Shown here piece by piece: positions 1 through 8,803 of a DNA stretch of 64,000 nucleotides; positions within the stretch are counted from its first letter, which is position 1, and each line of letters opens with the position of its first letter. The notes under the pieces were generated by a model. That model was not told where the DNA came from, did not search any database, and saw only the letters and a program-made list of their open reading frames with translations. A program made the position numbers and the translations under genes. Source of the DNA: Flavobacterium sedimenticola (GTDB taxonomy: Bacteria; Bacteroidota; Bacteroidia; Flavobacteriales; Flavobacteriaceae); NCBI RefSeq assembly GCF_030053345.1, contig NZ_JASGBP010000001.1, forward strand, positions 434,001 to 498,000. Direction: 5' to 3'.

Positions 1-1061
1 ACCTCTACCACATTCAAGGTTTCGTTTTGCTGGGCCGGCATTGATGCAAAATTAGAGAACGCTGAAGCCACGGCGCTCATGGTGTCAATTTGCTGTATCA
101 GGGTTTTAGAGTAATCGTCCAGTTTTTGTTTTAAGTTAGGATCGTTGGCATCAAACTTTCGTTGAAAACTTTGCACCGTCAAGCGCATCGGCGTCAACGG
201 ATTTTTAATCTCGTGTGCGACTTGTTTCGCCATTTCGCGCCACGCTTGTTCGCGCTCACTCTGCGCCAGCATGGTAGCACTTTCCTCTAATTTATCTACC
301 ATTTGATTGTAGGCGTTTATCAAGGAGTTGATTTCACGACTATTGGCTTCGATAACAATTTTTTCATTCTTTTGATTCAAACTCGTTTCGTTGATTTTAT
401 CGGAAATGGTTTTTAACGATTTAGTGATGTAACTCGCTAAGAAATAGGCTAACCCAAAGGCGATAATCAACATGAATGAATACACCTGACTCAACCGAAG
501 CAAAAACTGACGCAATTCGGTTTCGTAAAAACCATCGTCTTCCACATACGGAATATTCAAAATACCCAAAGGCTTGAATTTATCGTCTTTAATTTGGCTG
601 TAGGATGAACGGTTCTTTACGCCATCGATGCTTTTAATATCAACATATCTTTTATCGACGGAAGATTGAACGAGTTTGAGAATGTAATTCGGAATGGGCG
701 GGGCCACTTTATCTACCGAAAACGTAGATTTGGATGATTTTAATAATTTCCCGTCAAGCGAATAAATATTGATTTCCAGATTGTGAATATCCGAAAGTTC
801 ATGAATTTTATCTTTAAAGATTAACGGTAAATTTTCGGGTGTTAACGGGTAGGTTGTCGTGGAAAGCACGTAGTTGATGTGCTCTTTGATGGCAAATTCT
901 TTTCGGTCTAAACGCTCTTGGTGGTAATCTTTGGCTTCGTTTTTAAACTGAATAATCGATATGGAAGCCATCAGAATCGAAGCAATCAAAATCAATATAA
1001 TCATCGACAGGAATATCCTGATACGAAGGGATAGCATTGATAGTTTGAAGCCGTTCAGCAT
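1..1061 (-). CDS. Sensor histidine kinase, 3' end outside window
   Basis: This is the N-terminal 353 residues of a membrane sensor kinase; the reading frame is open to the window edge, so the ATPase domain is not seen. A first membrane helix (about residues 15-35) is followed by a periplasmic sensor region, a second helix (about 192-212), a HAMP-like linker and the HisKA dimerisation helix. The H-box is VAHEIKNPLTPMRL, with the phosphorylated His at about 283. The NPLTPMRL form resembles NtrY-like kinases. The ATG start lies in a CTGAAC-rich repeat spacer. hemJ and hemH lie just upstream on the same strand, so the three may be cotranscribed. Its signal and response regulator are unknown. Confidence 0.9.
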   Translation of the reverse strand, partial: MLNGFKLSMLSLRIRIFLSMIILILIASILMASISIIQFKNEAKDYHQERLDRKEFAIKEHINYVLSTTTYPLTPENLPLIFKDKIHELSDIHNLEINIYSLDGKLLKSSKSTFSVDKVAPPIPNYILKLVQSSVDKRYVDIKSIDGVKNRSSYSQIKDDKFKPLGILNIPYVEDDGFYETELRQFLLRLSQVYSFMLIIAFGLAYFLASYITKSLKTISDKINETSLNQKNEKIVIEANSREINSLINAYNQMVDKLEESATMLAQSEREQAWREMAKQVAHEIKNPLTPMRLTVQSFQRKFDANDPNLKQKLDDYSKTLIQQIDTMSAVASAFSNFASMPAQQNETLNVVE

Positions 1062-1092
1062 AGTGTTCAGTGTTCAGTTGGCAGTATTCAGC
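1059..1092. repeat. CTGAAC/ACTGAA degenerate spacer repeat
   Basis: The 27-base gap between the hemJ stop and the histidine kinase ATG is made of near-repeats of GTTCAGT (ACTGAAC on the other strand) and runs into the kinase start codon. It resembles the degenerate spacer repeats seen at the hem genes further on, but with a different word. No function is apparent. Confidence 0.5.
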
Positions 1093-1633
1093 TTTTGTTT
1101 TTCTCCCGAATTCGTTTGTAAAACTTAAAGCCTAGCATTATCAGTATCGAAAATAAAAAGATTCCGATGACGCCGTAAATCCAGTTGAAAGCATTTTTTA
1201 AAATTACTAAAAAAACGACGGCAAAAAGGATTATCGTAGCGCCTTCATTCCACAACCGCATAAAGTTGGAACTGTACCGAAACGCATCGTTTTGCAACTG
1301 TTTGTAAATCTGATGGCATTTAAAATGATAGGCAAACAGCAACACGACAAAGCCTAACTTCACTTGCATCCAGGGCATTTGAAGCCATTCCGGCATTAAA
1401 TGCAACAACCACAAAGCGAAAATCGTTGCTAAAACCGCGCTTGGCCAAGTGATGATATACCAAAGGCGATAGGTCATGATTTTGTACTGGTTGAGCAAGA
1501 TTTCCCGCTCGGGCGAAGGTTTTTCATTGGCTTCAATTTGGTACACAAACAAGCGCACAATGTAAAACAAACCCGCAAACCAAGTGATGACAAAGATGAG
1601 GTGTAATGATTTTATGTAGTTGTAGAGTTCCAT
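1088..1633 (-). CDS. hemJ: Protoporphyrinogen IX oxidase, HemJ type (CopD/UPF0093 family)
   Basis: A 181-residue integral membrane protein with four predicted helices. Family marks are an N-terminal His in the first helix (H11, in LHLIFVITWFAGLFYI), the RLFVY segment, and a second region WMQVKLGFVVLLFAYHFKCH ending near an RLWNE motif. HemJ oxidises protoporphyrinogen IX to protoporphyrin IX, the step before iron insertion. Position supports the call: the ATG lies 1 base after the hemH stop, so the last two pathway enzymes are coupled. No HemG or HemY is present in the window, so this is the likely oxidase for that step. Confidence 0.9.
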   Translation of the reverse strand: MELYNYIKSLHLIFVITWFAGLFYIVRLFVYQIEANEKPSPEREILLNQYKIMTYRLWYIITWPSAVLATIFALWLLHLMPEWLQMPWMQVKLGFVVLLFAYHFKCHQIYKQLQNDAFRYSSNFMRLWNEGATIILFAVVFLVILKNAFNWIYGVIGIFLFSILIMLGFKFYKRIREKNKS

Positions 1634-1634
1634 G

Positions 1635-2648
1635 TTATTTACTCCAATCGTTCACCCAATTCGCCACTACTTGACACCATTCGTCTTCGTCATTCAAACA
1701 AGGCACGGCTAAGAATTCTTCGCCACCGTGTTCTTTGAATTCTTCATGGGCGCGCATGGCTATTTCTTCCAACGTTTCCAAGCAATCCGAAACGAATGCC
1801 GGCGTAACCACGGCCAGTTTCTTAATGCCTTTTTCGGGCATTTTGTTGATTTCTACGTCGGTGTAAGGCGTTAACCATTTGTCGCCGGCCAAACGCGATT
1901 GGAAAGTTTGGCTGTATTTGCCTTCCGGAATACCGAGTAATTCCACAACTTGTCGAGTCGTTTCATAACATTGATGACGGTAGCAAAATTCATGCGCCGG
2001 CGAGGGTGTTACACAACACTTAGTATCAATAGTACAATGGGATTTGGTTACATCAGTTTTGCGAATATGGCGTTTCGGAATGCCATGATACGAAAACAAT
2101 AAATGATCGTACTCAAAGCCTTCCAAATGTTTTTTAATGGAATTTGCCAAAGCCTTTATAAAATCGGGTTTGTTGTAAAATGCCGGTACTTTGGTGATTT
2201 TCATTTCCGGGAAATGCTTTTGTTGCAATTCATCGGCCAAAGCCCAAATGGTCGTGGTAGAAGCCATCGCATATTGCGGATACAATGCCAACAACATCAC
2301 ATCGGTTACCCCTTTGTCTTTCAATTCTTGCAACCCTTTTTGAATCGTCATCGAACCGTAACGCATGGCCAAAGCCACAGGTATATCCACCAGTTTTGCT
2401 ACTTTTTGGTGCATTTTTTTGGAAATCACAATCAGGGGTGAACCTTCATCGGTCCAAATCTGACTGTACGCTTCTGCCGATTTTTTCGGACGGGTTTGTA
2501 AAATAATGCCTCGCACCAACAAGGCTCTCAATAAATACGGTACATCAATTACGTATTTATCCATTAAAAATTCATCTAAATACGGCTTTACATCTTTTGG
2601 GGTTGGACTTTCGGGCGAACCGAGGTTGACTAATAATACTCCTTTCAT
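1635..2648 (-). CDS. hemH: Ferrochelatase
   Basis: A 337-residue enzyme that inserts Fe2+ into protoporphyrin IX, the last step of protoheme synthesis. It begins MKGVLLVNLGSPESPT, typical of the family. The conserved metal-site His is in LLFSYHGIPKRH (H188), and the acidic pair motif is FVSDCLETLEEI near residue 290. A Cys-rich stretch around residues 205-230 (TKCC, then FCYRHQCYET) recalls Cys-containing insertions seen in some ferrochelatases; whether it binds a cluster is not shown. It is first in a minus-strand unit with hemJ and the histidine kinase. Confidence 0.96.
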   Translation of the reverse strand: MKGVLLVNLGSPESPTPKDVKPYLDEFLMDKYVIDVPYLLRALLVRGIILQTRPKKSAEAYSQIWTDEGSPLIVISKKMHQKVAKLVDIPVALAMRYGSMTIQKGLQELKDKGVTDVMLLALYPQYAMASTTTIWALADELQQKHFPEMKITKVPAFYNKPDFIKALANSIKKHLEGFEYDHLLFSYHGIPKRHIRKTDVTKSHCTIDTKCCVTPSPAHEFCYRHQCYETTRQVVELLGIPEGKYSQTFQSRLAGDKWLTPYTDVEINKMPEKGIKKLAVVTPAFVSDCLETLEEIAMRAHEEFKEHGGEEFLAVPCLNDEDEWCQVVANWVNDWSK

Positions 2649-2747
2649 TTTGGCAATTTTATTTTTTATAAAAGTAATGAAACTTCTTTTGTTGACTTTG
2701 GGTTGTTTAATTCTTTATTGATGATGAGATATACGAAATCAATCCGA

Positions 2748-3620
2748 TTACGTATTGGCTTGTAAACTCATTAAATATTTTTTAGGCGTGGTGGCAAACT
2801 TTTTCTTGAAAGCGGCAATAAAATGACTGCCGGTACTGTAGCCGATTTTGAGCCCGACTTCATTCACATTATAGGAGCCGGAATCGAGTAGTTGGCGCGC
2901 ATAATCCATTTTGTAATCGAATAAAAATCCATACACGGTGTCGCCGTAAATTTGTTTGAAACCCATTTTGAGCTTTTTCAACGTTAACCCAACCTGATTT
3001 GCCAACTCTTCCAAGCTCGGCGGTTCGGCCATGTTGGCAATGATGATTTCTTTGGCTTTTTTGATTTTCAGTACGTTTTCTTCGTCAATCAAAAAAGGAC
3101 ATTGTTCGGCATTGGGGTCTTCATTTCGATTAAAAAATAAACTCAGCAATTCATAGCCCTTCCCTTTATAGTAAAGGTTTTTGATGGAAGGATTTAAATT
3201 GTAATGAAACATTTGGTTGAGCACAATGGCCATCGACGGACTGATGTCACTTTCATTATAATATTTGCGGTCTTTGTTTTCTTTACTCAAAAACGGAATG
3301 TGTTCGGCATCATCGGTAAATAGTCCGTGGAATTTTTTAATGGAAACCAAAATGGTAATCAACCACGATTTGGGTTCAATCTCCACATGCAACGGCAATT
3401 CTTTTTCCGGATTGTAAAAGAGCAAACATTTTTCCTCTTTCAAATCGAGCGTGTAATTGCCTTTGTTAAAGATAAACTTCGCACCGCCTTTTAACCCAAA
3501 ATGAAATTGAATCAAGCCCATAGTTACGGGTCGTTCAAAAATGGTGACTTCTTCGCTGTCGTTTTGAAAACGAATTAAAATAAAGTCGTCGTCGATTTTT
3601 ATTTCTTCTTTAGAACCCAT
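2748..3620 (-). CDS. AraC-family transcriptional regulator divergent to the hem operon
   Basis: I start this gene at the internal ATG (290 residues, beginning MGSKEEIKIDDDFIL). The frame opens 81 bases earlier only with GTG at 3701, close to a TAAATTTG promoter element at 3714-3721. The N-terminal about 190 residues look like a sensor domain without a clear family. The C-terminus carries the two AraC helix-turn-helices: LEELANQVGLTLKKLKMGFK and the second around VNEVGLKIGYSTGSHFIAAF, followed by TPKKYL. Because it is transcribed away from hemA across a 229-base gap, it is a candidate regulator of the hem operon. That is inference from position only. Confidence 0.88.
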   Translation of the reverse strand: MGSKEEIKIDDDFILIRFQNDSEEVTIFERPVTMGLIQFHFGLKGGAKFIFNKGNYTLDLKEEKCLLFYNPEKELPLHVEIEPKSWLITILVSIKKFHGLFTDDAEHIPFLSKENKDRKYYNESDISPSMAIVLNQMFHYNLNPSIKNLYYKGKGYELLSLFFNRNEDPNAEQCPFLIDEENVLKIKKAKEIIIANMAEPPSLEELANQVGLTLKKLKMGFKQIYGDTVYGFLFDYKMDYARQLLDSGSYNVNEVGLKIGYSTGSHFIAAFKKKFATTPKKYLMSLQANT

Positions 3621-3713
3621 AGCGATATTTTTTCGTATATGTTTTGGAAGTGAAATACAAATGTTATTTAGAATGAATCTATATAAAGCAGTTCTGAGCA
3701 CTTGATTTCACTA

Positions 3714-3721
3714 CAAATTTA
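3714..3721 (-). promoter_or_regulatory. Candidate -7 element of the AraC regulator gene
   Basis: On the minus strand this reads TAAATTTG, matching the Bacteroidota TAnnTTTG -7 box. It supports a start at 3620 rather than the GTG at 3701, which would leave almost no leader. Confidence 0.45.
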
Positions 3722-3752
3722 AAAGAAATAACGATAAAAAGACAAATGACTT

Positions 3753-3800
3753 TAAAAATAACATTGAGCGACATAAAAAGTTCTTTTAGCGTTATTTTTA
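3753..3800. promoter_or_regulatory. Inverted repeat in the araC-hemA divergent region
   Basis: The arms TAAAAATAAC (3753-3762) and GTTATTTTTA (3791-3800) are perfect inverted copies 28 bases apart. They lie between the two divergent promoters and could be a regulator site, though AT-rich sequence makes chance likely. Confidence 0.3.
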
Positions 3801-3815
3801 TAAAATCGATAGCAA

Positions 3816-3823
3816 TAACTTTG
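3816..3823 (+). promoter_or_regulatory. Candidate -7 element of hemA
   Basis: TAACTTTG matches TAnnTTTG and lies 26 bases before the hemA ATG. No clear TTG is placed at the -33 position (TTA is nearest), so the promoter may need an activator. Confidence 0.5.
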
Positions 3824-3849
3824 TTTCACTTTTAGGGAAAGAGCAATTT

Positions 3850-5106
3850 ATGGAACACGGAAACATATCCAAGCATAGTACTTTTTACGCGGTTGGCTTA
3901 AGTTATAAAAAAGCCGATGCCGAAATGAGAGGGAAATTCAGCTTAGATGATAACGCCAAAAGTAACGTTTTAACACAAGCGCAAGCCGAAGGTATCGAAG
4001 CACTCATCGTGACATCAACGTGTAACCGTACTGAGATTTACGGTTTTGCCCAGCATCCCTTCCAACTCATCAAATTACTTTGCGAAAACAGTCAGGGTAC
4101 CGTGGAAGATTTCCAAAAGGTAGCCTATGTGTATAAAAATCAAGAAGCCGTTTCCCATATGTTTCGCGTAGGGACCGGTTTAGACAGTCAGATTTTAGGC
4201 GATTTTGAAATCATCAGCCAAATCAAATCGGCCTTCGTGGAAAGCAAAAGTCGTCATTTGGTGAATGCTTTTATGGAGCGATTGGTGAATGCGGTGATTC
4301 AGGCCAGCAAGCGCATCAAGAATGAAACCGAGATTTCTTCAGGAGCCACTTCCGTTTCTTTTGCCGCTGTGCGTTACATTTTTAATAATGTGGAAGACAT
4401 TGCCAATAAAAACATTTTGCTTTTCGGCACCGGAAAAATCGGTAGAAACACGTGTGAAAATTTGGTCAAACACACCAAACACGAGCAAATTACCTTAATC
4501 AATCGTACCAAAGACAAAGCCGAACGATTGGCCAGAAAGCTCGATGTAATTGTAAAAGATTATGTCGATTTGCAATTGGAAATCCAAAAAGCCGATGTGT
4601 TAGTGGTAGCAACCGGCGCGCAAAATCCAACCGTGGATAAAGCGATTTTGAATTTGAAAAAACCATTGTTGATTTTGGATTTGTCCATCCCGAAAAATGT
4701 GAACGAAAATGTTCAGGGAGTAGAAGGCGTCACCTTAGTACACATGGACCATTTATCGCAAATGACTGATGAAACTTTGGAAAACCGCAAGAAACATATT
4801 CCGGCAGCTGAAGCTATTATCGAGGAAATTAAAGACGAGTTCATTGCTTGGACCAAACAACGCAAATTTGCTCCAACCATTCACGCCTTAAAAGAAAAAC
4901 TCAACTCTATTAAAGAAGGAGAGCTCAACGTACAACGTAAAAAACTGGCCAACTTCGACGAAGAACAAGCCGAGTTAATCAGCGCTCGTATCATCCAAAA
5001 AATTACCAACCATTTTGCCAATCATTTAAAAGATGACAACACCATGGTGGACGAAAGCATTGAATGGATTGAGAAAATTTTTCAGATAGAAACCACTTCT
5101 AAATAA
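3850..5106 (+). CDS. hemA: Glutamyl-tRNA reductase
   Basis: A 418-residue enzyme that reduces glutamyl-tRNA(Glu) with NADPH to glutamate-1-semialdehyde, the first committed step of C5-pathway heme synthesis. The catalytic Cys is in VTSTCNRTEIYG (C58). The substrate segment FRVGTGLDSQILGD follows, then the Rossmann motif LLFGTGKIGRNT, then the C-terminal dimerisation helix. The length is normal. It is first in the hemACDEF-B operon; the hemC ATG follows the stop after 1 base. The next enzyme, HemL, is not in the window and must be encoded elsewhere. Confidence 0.97.
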   Translation: MEHGNISKHSTFYAVGLSYKKADAEMRGKFSLDDNAKSNVLTQAQAEGIEALIVTSTCNRTEIYGFAQHPFQLIKLLCENSQGTVEDFQKVAYVYKNQEAVSHMFRVGTGLDSQILGDFEIISQIKSAFVESKSRHLVNAFMERLVNAVIQASKRIKNETEISSGATSVSFAAVRYIFNNVEDIANKNILLFGTGKIGRNTCENLVKHTKHEQITLINRTKDKAERLARKLDVIVKDYVDLQLEIQKADVLVVATGAQNPTVDKAILNLKKPLLILDLSIPKNVNENVQGVEGVTLVHMDHLSQMTDETLENRKKHIPAAEAIIEEIKDEFIAWTKQRKFAPTIHALKEKLNSIKEGELNVQRKKLANFDEEQAELISARIIQKITNHFANHLKDDNTMVDESIEWIEKIFQIETTSK

Positions 5107-5107
5107 G

Positions 5108-6094
5108 ATGGCCAAAACAATCAGAATAGGTACGCGCGACAGCGAACTCGCCCTTTGGCAAGCCCACACCGTTCAAAAAAAGCTCAACGATTTAGGCTAT
5201 ACAACCGAAATAGTTGCGGTGAAATCGCAAGGCGATATCCTTTTAGACAAACCGCTATACGAACTCGGCATTACCGGTATTTTTACCAAAACTTTAGACA
5301 TTGCCATGATTAACGGGCAAGTGGATATAGCTGTACATTCCATGAAAGATGTACCAACAGCTTTGCCTACCGGAATCGTACAAGCGGCAGTTTTAGAAAG
5401 AGCCAATGTGTTGGATATTTTAGTCCACAAAGGCAATATCGATTTTTTAAATGAAAAAGCCACTGTTGCTACCGGAAGTTTACGCCGACAAGCCCAATGG
5501 CTCAACAAATACCCGAATCATACCGTGGTGGATTTACGAGGAAACGTGAATACCCGAATGCAAAAGTTACAGGATAACGATTGGAGCGGAGCCGTATTCG
5601 CCGCTGCAGGTTTAGAGCGATTAAGCCTCACCCCAGCCCTCTCCAAAGGAGAGGGAGCAAAATCATTCCAAATAAAAAGCCCCTCTTTTGGAGGGGTTGG
5701 GGAGGCTTTGGATTGGATGATTCCGGCGCCGGCACAGGGTGCTATGGTAGTGGTAGCCATGGGCAACGACGATTTTACCGTAGACGCCGTTTCGCAATTG
5801 AACGATATTGAAACCGAAATTTGTACGTACATCGAAAGACAGTTTTTAAGAACCTTGGAAGGCGGTTGTACAGCGCCTATCGGAGCTTTGGCGAAATACA
5901 ATCCGCACGATGACACGATTGAGTTTCACGGATGCTTACTTTCGTTAGACGGCCAACAAAAATTTGAAATCATCAAAGCCGTGGATATATCCGAATGGAA
6001 AAAGCTGGGGTTCTATGCCGCCAAAGAAGTACTCGACAATGGTGGAAGCAAATTGATGGCGGAAATCAAAAAACAGCTCAAACCGAAAGTCTGA
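5108..6094 (+). CDS. hemC: Hydroxymethylbilane synthase with an in-frame repeat insertion
   Basis: A 328-residue enzyme that joins four porphobilinogens into hydroxymethylbilane. The dipyrromethane cofactor Cys is in EGGCTAPIG (C254); the catalytic Asp region is VHSMKDVPTALP. The protein is longer than usual because about 25 residues (roughly 174-199) sit between AAAGLERLSL and LDWMIPAPAQGA, which normally lie close together. These residues are encoded by a palindromic repeat (5626-5705) that keeps the frame open. The insertion lies in the loop just before the conserved PAPAQGA segment. All catalytic segments flanking it are intact, so the enzyme is probably active. hemD begins 3 bases after the stop. 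Confidence 0.96.
   Translation: MAKTIRIGTRDSELALWQAHTVQKKLNDLGYTTEIVAVKSQGDILLDKPLYELGITGIFTKTLDIAMINGQVDIAVHSMKDVPTALPTGIVQAAVLERANVLDILVHKGNIDFLNEKATVATGSLRRQAQWLNKYPNHTVVDLRGNVNTRMQKLQDNDWSGAVFAAAGLERLSLTPALSKGEGAKSFQIKSPSFGGVGEALDWMIPAPAQGAMVVVAMGNDDFTVDAVSQLNDIETEICTYIERQFLRTLEGGCTAPIGALAKYNPHDDTIEFHGCLLSLDGQQKFEIIKAVDISEWKKLGFYAAKEVLDNGGSKLMAEIKKQLKPKV
5626..5705. repeat. Palindromic repeat element inserted in frame inside hemC
   Basis: About 80 bases with outer inverted arms (5626-5640 and 5691-5705, imperfect) and two inner hairpins. The first, 5637-5655, pairs CCCTCTCC with GGAGAGGG around AAA. The second, 5680-5696, pairs CCCCTC with GAGGGG. The G/C-run composition is unlike the surrounding gene. 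It resembles intergenic palindromic repeats common in Bacteroidota, here captured inside a coding sequence without breaking the frame. Confidence 0.85.
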
Positions 6095-6097
6095 AGG

Positions 6098-6769
6098 ATG
6101 GAAACTCAAATTCGCATATTGTCAACTAAGAAGCTTTCGGATAACCAAAAGCAGCTGCTGTTGAGTGCGAATTTTTCTGTCGATGAGGCCGATTTTATTC
6201 ATATAGTCAGTAAGCCTTTCCATCTGGAAAACACCAATGACTATTTGATTTTTACCAGTCAGAATGCAGTAGAAAGCCTATTGGAAAATGAAAAAGTCAC
6301 CGAACTTAAAACTAAAAAATGTTTTTGTGTAGGCGAAAAGACAAAGGCTTTATTGGAAGCTAACGACTTTGATGTCATAGCCAGTACGGATTACGCTTCA
6401 GAATTGGCTTCGATTATTTGCAACCAATACGGCAAAAGTAGTTTTACGTTCTTTTGCGGGAATCTGAGACGAGATATTTTACCCGATTCTTTGCGCTTGG
6501 CCGGTATAACCTTCGAAGAAGTGGAAGTGTATGAAACCCAATTAACGCCGCACAAAGCCGCAGCCGATTTGAATGCGATTTTATTCTTCAGTCCGTCCGG
6601 GGTACTAAGTTTTTTGAAAGAAAACAGGTTGCAAGATGAGGTTTGTTTTTGTATCGGAAACACCACCGCCAAAGCGTTGAGAGGAATTACTAAAAAAGTG
6701 GTGACCGCCAATCAGCCTACCATGGAAAGTACGATTGTAAAAAGTATAGAATTTTTTAATAAAATATAA
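6098..6769 (+). CDS. hemD: Uroporphyrinogen-III synthase
   Basis: A 223-residue protein, placed directly after hemC as in many bacteria. HemD closes hydroxymethylbilane with inversion of ring D to give uroporphyrinogen III. The family is poorly conserved. The visible support is the bilobed pattern with LIFTSQNAVESLL in the first half and the LFFSPSGVLSFL segment followed by CFCIGNTTAKALR in the second half, both typical of HemD. It lies 3 bases after hemC and 30 bases before hemE, so it should be cotranscribed. Confidence 0.93.
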   Translation: METQIRILSTKKLSDNQKQLLLSANFSVDEADFIHIVSKPFHLENTNDYLIFTSQNAVESLLENEKVTELKTKKCFCVGEKTKALLEANDFDVIASTDYASELASIICNQYGKSSFTFFCGNLRRDILPDSLRLAGITFEEVEVYETQLTPHKAAADLNAILFFSPSGVLSFLKENRLQDEVCFCIGNTTAKALRGITKKVVTANQPTMESTIVKSIEFFNKI

Positions 6770-6799
6770 TTTGGCCAAAGCCAAAAGCAAACAACCATT

Positions 6800-7822
6800 A
6801 TGATTAAAAACGATTTATTCCTTCGCGCCTTAAACAATGAAAAGGTAGAACGTCCGCCGGTATGGATGATGCGACAAGCCGGAAGGTATTTACCCGAATT
6901 CAGAGCATTACGCGACAAATACGATTTCTTTACCCGTTGTGAAACCCCGGAATTAGCCGCCGAAATCACGGTGCAACCCATCCGAATTGTCAAACCGGAT
7001 GCCGCGATTTTGTTCTCGGATATTTTGGTGGTACCCAGAGCGATGGGAATTCACGTGGAATTGAAAGACAATTTGGGACCGATTATCCCGAATCCGATTC
7101 GTACGATGGAACAAGTCAATCAGGTTTTTGTGCCGAATATTCATGAAACCCTAGGTTACGTAATGGATGCCGTAAAACTCACCAAAGAAATGCTGAACGA
7201 CGAAGTGCCTTTAATTGGTTTCGCCGGTTCACCATGGACGATTTTTTGTTACGCGGTAGAAGGCAAAGGCTCTAAAAGTTTCGACACCGCTAAAGGATTT
7301 TGTTTCTCCAATCCGGTCGCAGCGCACACGTTGTTGCAAAAAATCACCGATACCACCATTTTATACTTAAAAGAAAAAGTAAAAGCCGGTTGTAATGCCG
7401 TTCAAATATTTGATTCTTGGGGCGGTATGTTGTCTCCGGAAGACTATAAAGAATTCTCCTGGCCATACATCAACCAAATCGTAGAAGCCTTGGTCGAAGA
7501 CACCAAAGTCATCGTATTCGGAAAAGGCTGTTGGTTTGCGCTCAATGATATGGCCAAATCCAAAGCATCAGCCTTAGGCGTTGATTGGACTTGTTCGCCA
7601 AGAAATGCCCGTTATTTAAGCGGCGGCAAAATCACGTTGCAAGGTAATTTCGACCCAAGCCGATTATTATCTCCAATTCCAACCATCAAAAAAATGGTGC
7701 ATCAAATGATAGACGAATTCGGCAAAGACAATTACATCGTAAACTTAGGCCACGGTATTTTACCCAACATTCCGGTAGACCACGCCAAGGCGTTTGTAGA
7801 AGCAGTGAAAGAATATAAATAG
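6800..7822 (+). CDS. hemE: Uroporphyrinogen decarboxylase
   Basis: A 340-residue enzyme that decarboxylates the four acetate side chains of uroporphyrinogen III to give coproporphyrinogen III. The N-terminal signature [17 protein letters not shown] and the [12 protein letters not shown] segment with its catalytic Asp are present. The C-terminus has the conserved [14 protein letters not shown] motif. Length is normal. It is separated from hemF by 36 bases of AGCT-type spacer repeat. Confidence 0.97.
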   Translation: MIKNDLFLRALNNEKVERPPVWMMRQAGRYLPEFRALRDKYDFFTRCETPELAAEITVQPIRIVKPDAAILFSDILVVPRAMGIHVELKDNLGPIIPNPIRTMEQVNQVFVPNIHETLGYVMDAVKLTKEMLNDEVPLIGFAGSPWTIFCYAVEGKGSKSFDTAKGFCFSNPVAAHTLLQKITDTTILYLKEKVKAGCNAVQIFDSWGGMLSPEDYKEFSWPYINQIVEALVEDTKVIVFGKGCWFALNDMAKSKASALGVDWTCSPRNARYLSGGKITLQGNFDPSRLLSPIPTIKKMVHQMIDEFGKDNYIVNLGHGILPNIPVDHAKAFVEAVKEYK

Positions 7823-7854
7823 CTGTAAGCTGACAGCTTTTAGCTAAAAGCTAA
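7820..7854. repeat. AGCT-type spacer repeat, copy 1
   Basis: This spacer between hemE and hemF contains the perfect 18-base palindrome AGCTTTTAGCTAAAAGCT (7835-7852). It shares the word CAGCTTTTAGCT with copy 2 and is related to copy 3 in inverted form. It starts at the hemE stop codon and ends 4 bases before the hemF ATG. Confidence 0.7.
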
Positions 7855-7858
7855 CAAA

Positions 7859-8764
7859 ATGAAAGACAAATTCTACCCCTACATCCAAAACCTTCAAGAC
7901 CAAATCTGCGCTGCTTTGGAAGCCGTTGACGGTGTAGCGAAATTCCGCGAAGACCTATGGCAACGAGCTGAAGGCGGCGGTGGCAGAACACGTGTGATTG
8001 AAAATGGAGACGTTTTCGAAAAAGGCGGCGTTAACATTTCAGCGGTTCACGGCAAATTGCCCGATACGATGCGCCAACTGTTCGGCGTAGGCGAAGCCGA
8101 TTTTTTCGCCTGCGGATTGAGCTTGGTTATTCACCCGAAAAATCCAATGGTGCCGACTGTGCATGCCAATTGGCGGTATTTTGAAATGTATGATGATAAC
8201 GGCAACGTAATCAATTCCTGGTTTGGTGGCGGACAGGATTTAACGCCGTACTACCTGTTTGAAGAAGATGCGAAACATTTTCACCAAACCTGCAAAACCG
8301 CTTGCGACAAGCATAACGCCGAGTTTTATCCGAAATACAAAAAACAATGCGATGCCTATTTCTGGAACGCTCATAGAAACGAAGCCCGTGGTATCGGCGG
8401 TTTGTTCTTCGATTACTGCAAAGCCACAGAAACAATGAGTATGCAAGATTGGTATAATTTCGTAACCGAAGTCGGCAACAGTTTCTGTGAAGCCTATGTA
8501 CCGATTGTGGAAAGAAGAAAAGCCTTGCCATACACCGAAGCCCAACGCAACTGGCAGGAAATCCGCCGCGGGCGTTATGTCGAGTTCAATTTGGTACACG
8601 ACAAAGGCACGTTATTCGGCCTAAAAACCAACGGTCGCATCGAATCGATTTTGATGAGTTTACCACCACACGTGCAATGGGTGTACGATCATCATCCGGC
8701 AGCCGGCAGCGAAGAAGAGAAATTAATTAAGATACTAACAAACCCTATCGATTGGGTAATTTAG
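7859..8764 (+). CDS. hemF: Oxygen-dependent coproporphyrinogen III oxidase
   Basis: A 301-residue enzyme that converts coproporphyrinogen III to protoporphyrinogen IX using O2. Family marks include HPKNPMVPTVHANWRYFE, GGGQDLTPYY and the conserved RRGRYVEFNLVHDKGT segment with the active-site residues. The O2-dependent form implies heme synthesis under oxic conditions; no radical-SAM HemN/HemW is in the window. Spacer repeats flank it on both sides. Confidence 0.97.
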   Translation: MKDKFYPYIQNLQDQICAALEAVDGVAKFREDLWQRAEGGGGRTRVIENGDVFEKGGVNISAVHGKLPDTMRQLFGVGEADFFACGLSLVIHPKNPMVPTVHANWRYFEMYDDNGNVINSWFGGGQDLTPYYLFEEDAKHFHQTCKTACDKHNAEFYPKYKKQCDAYFWNAHRNEARGIGGLFFDYCKATETMSMQDWYNFVTEVGNSFCEAYVPIVERRKALPYTEAQRNWQEIRRGRYVEFNLVHDKGTLFGLKTNGRIESILMSLPPHVQWVYDHHPAAGSEEEKLIKILTNPIDWVI

Positions 8765-8792
8765 CTGTCAGCTTTTAGCTATTAGCCATCAG
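8762..8792. repeat. AGCT-type spacer repeat, copy 2 (left flank of the four-helix-bundle gene)
   Basis: The 24 bases at 8769-8792 match the reverse complement of 9163-9186 at 20 of 24 positions. The two copies therefore flank the four-helix-bundle gene as inverted repeats. Confidence 0.75.
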
Positions 8793-8803
8793 ATGTAAAT
8801 GAG

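Noticed and set aside
5108..6094. hemC as a pseudogene because of the inserted repeat
   Set aside because: The frame is intact and all catalytic segments, including EGGCTAPIG, are present after the insertion.
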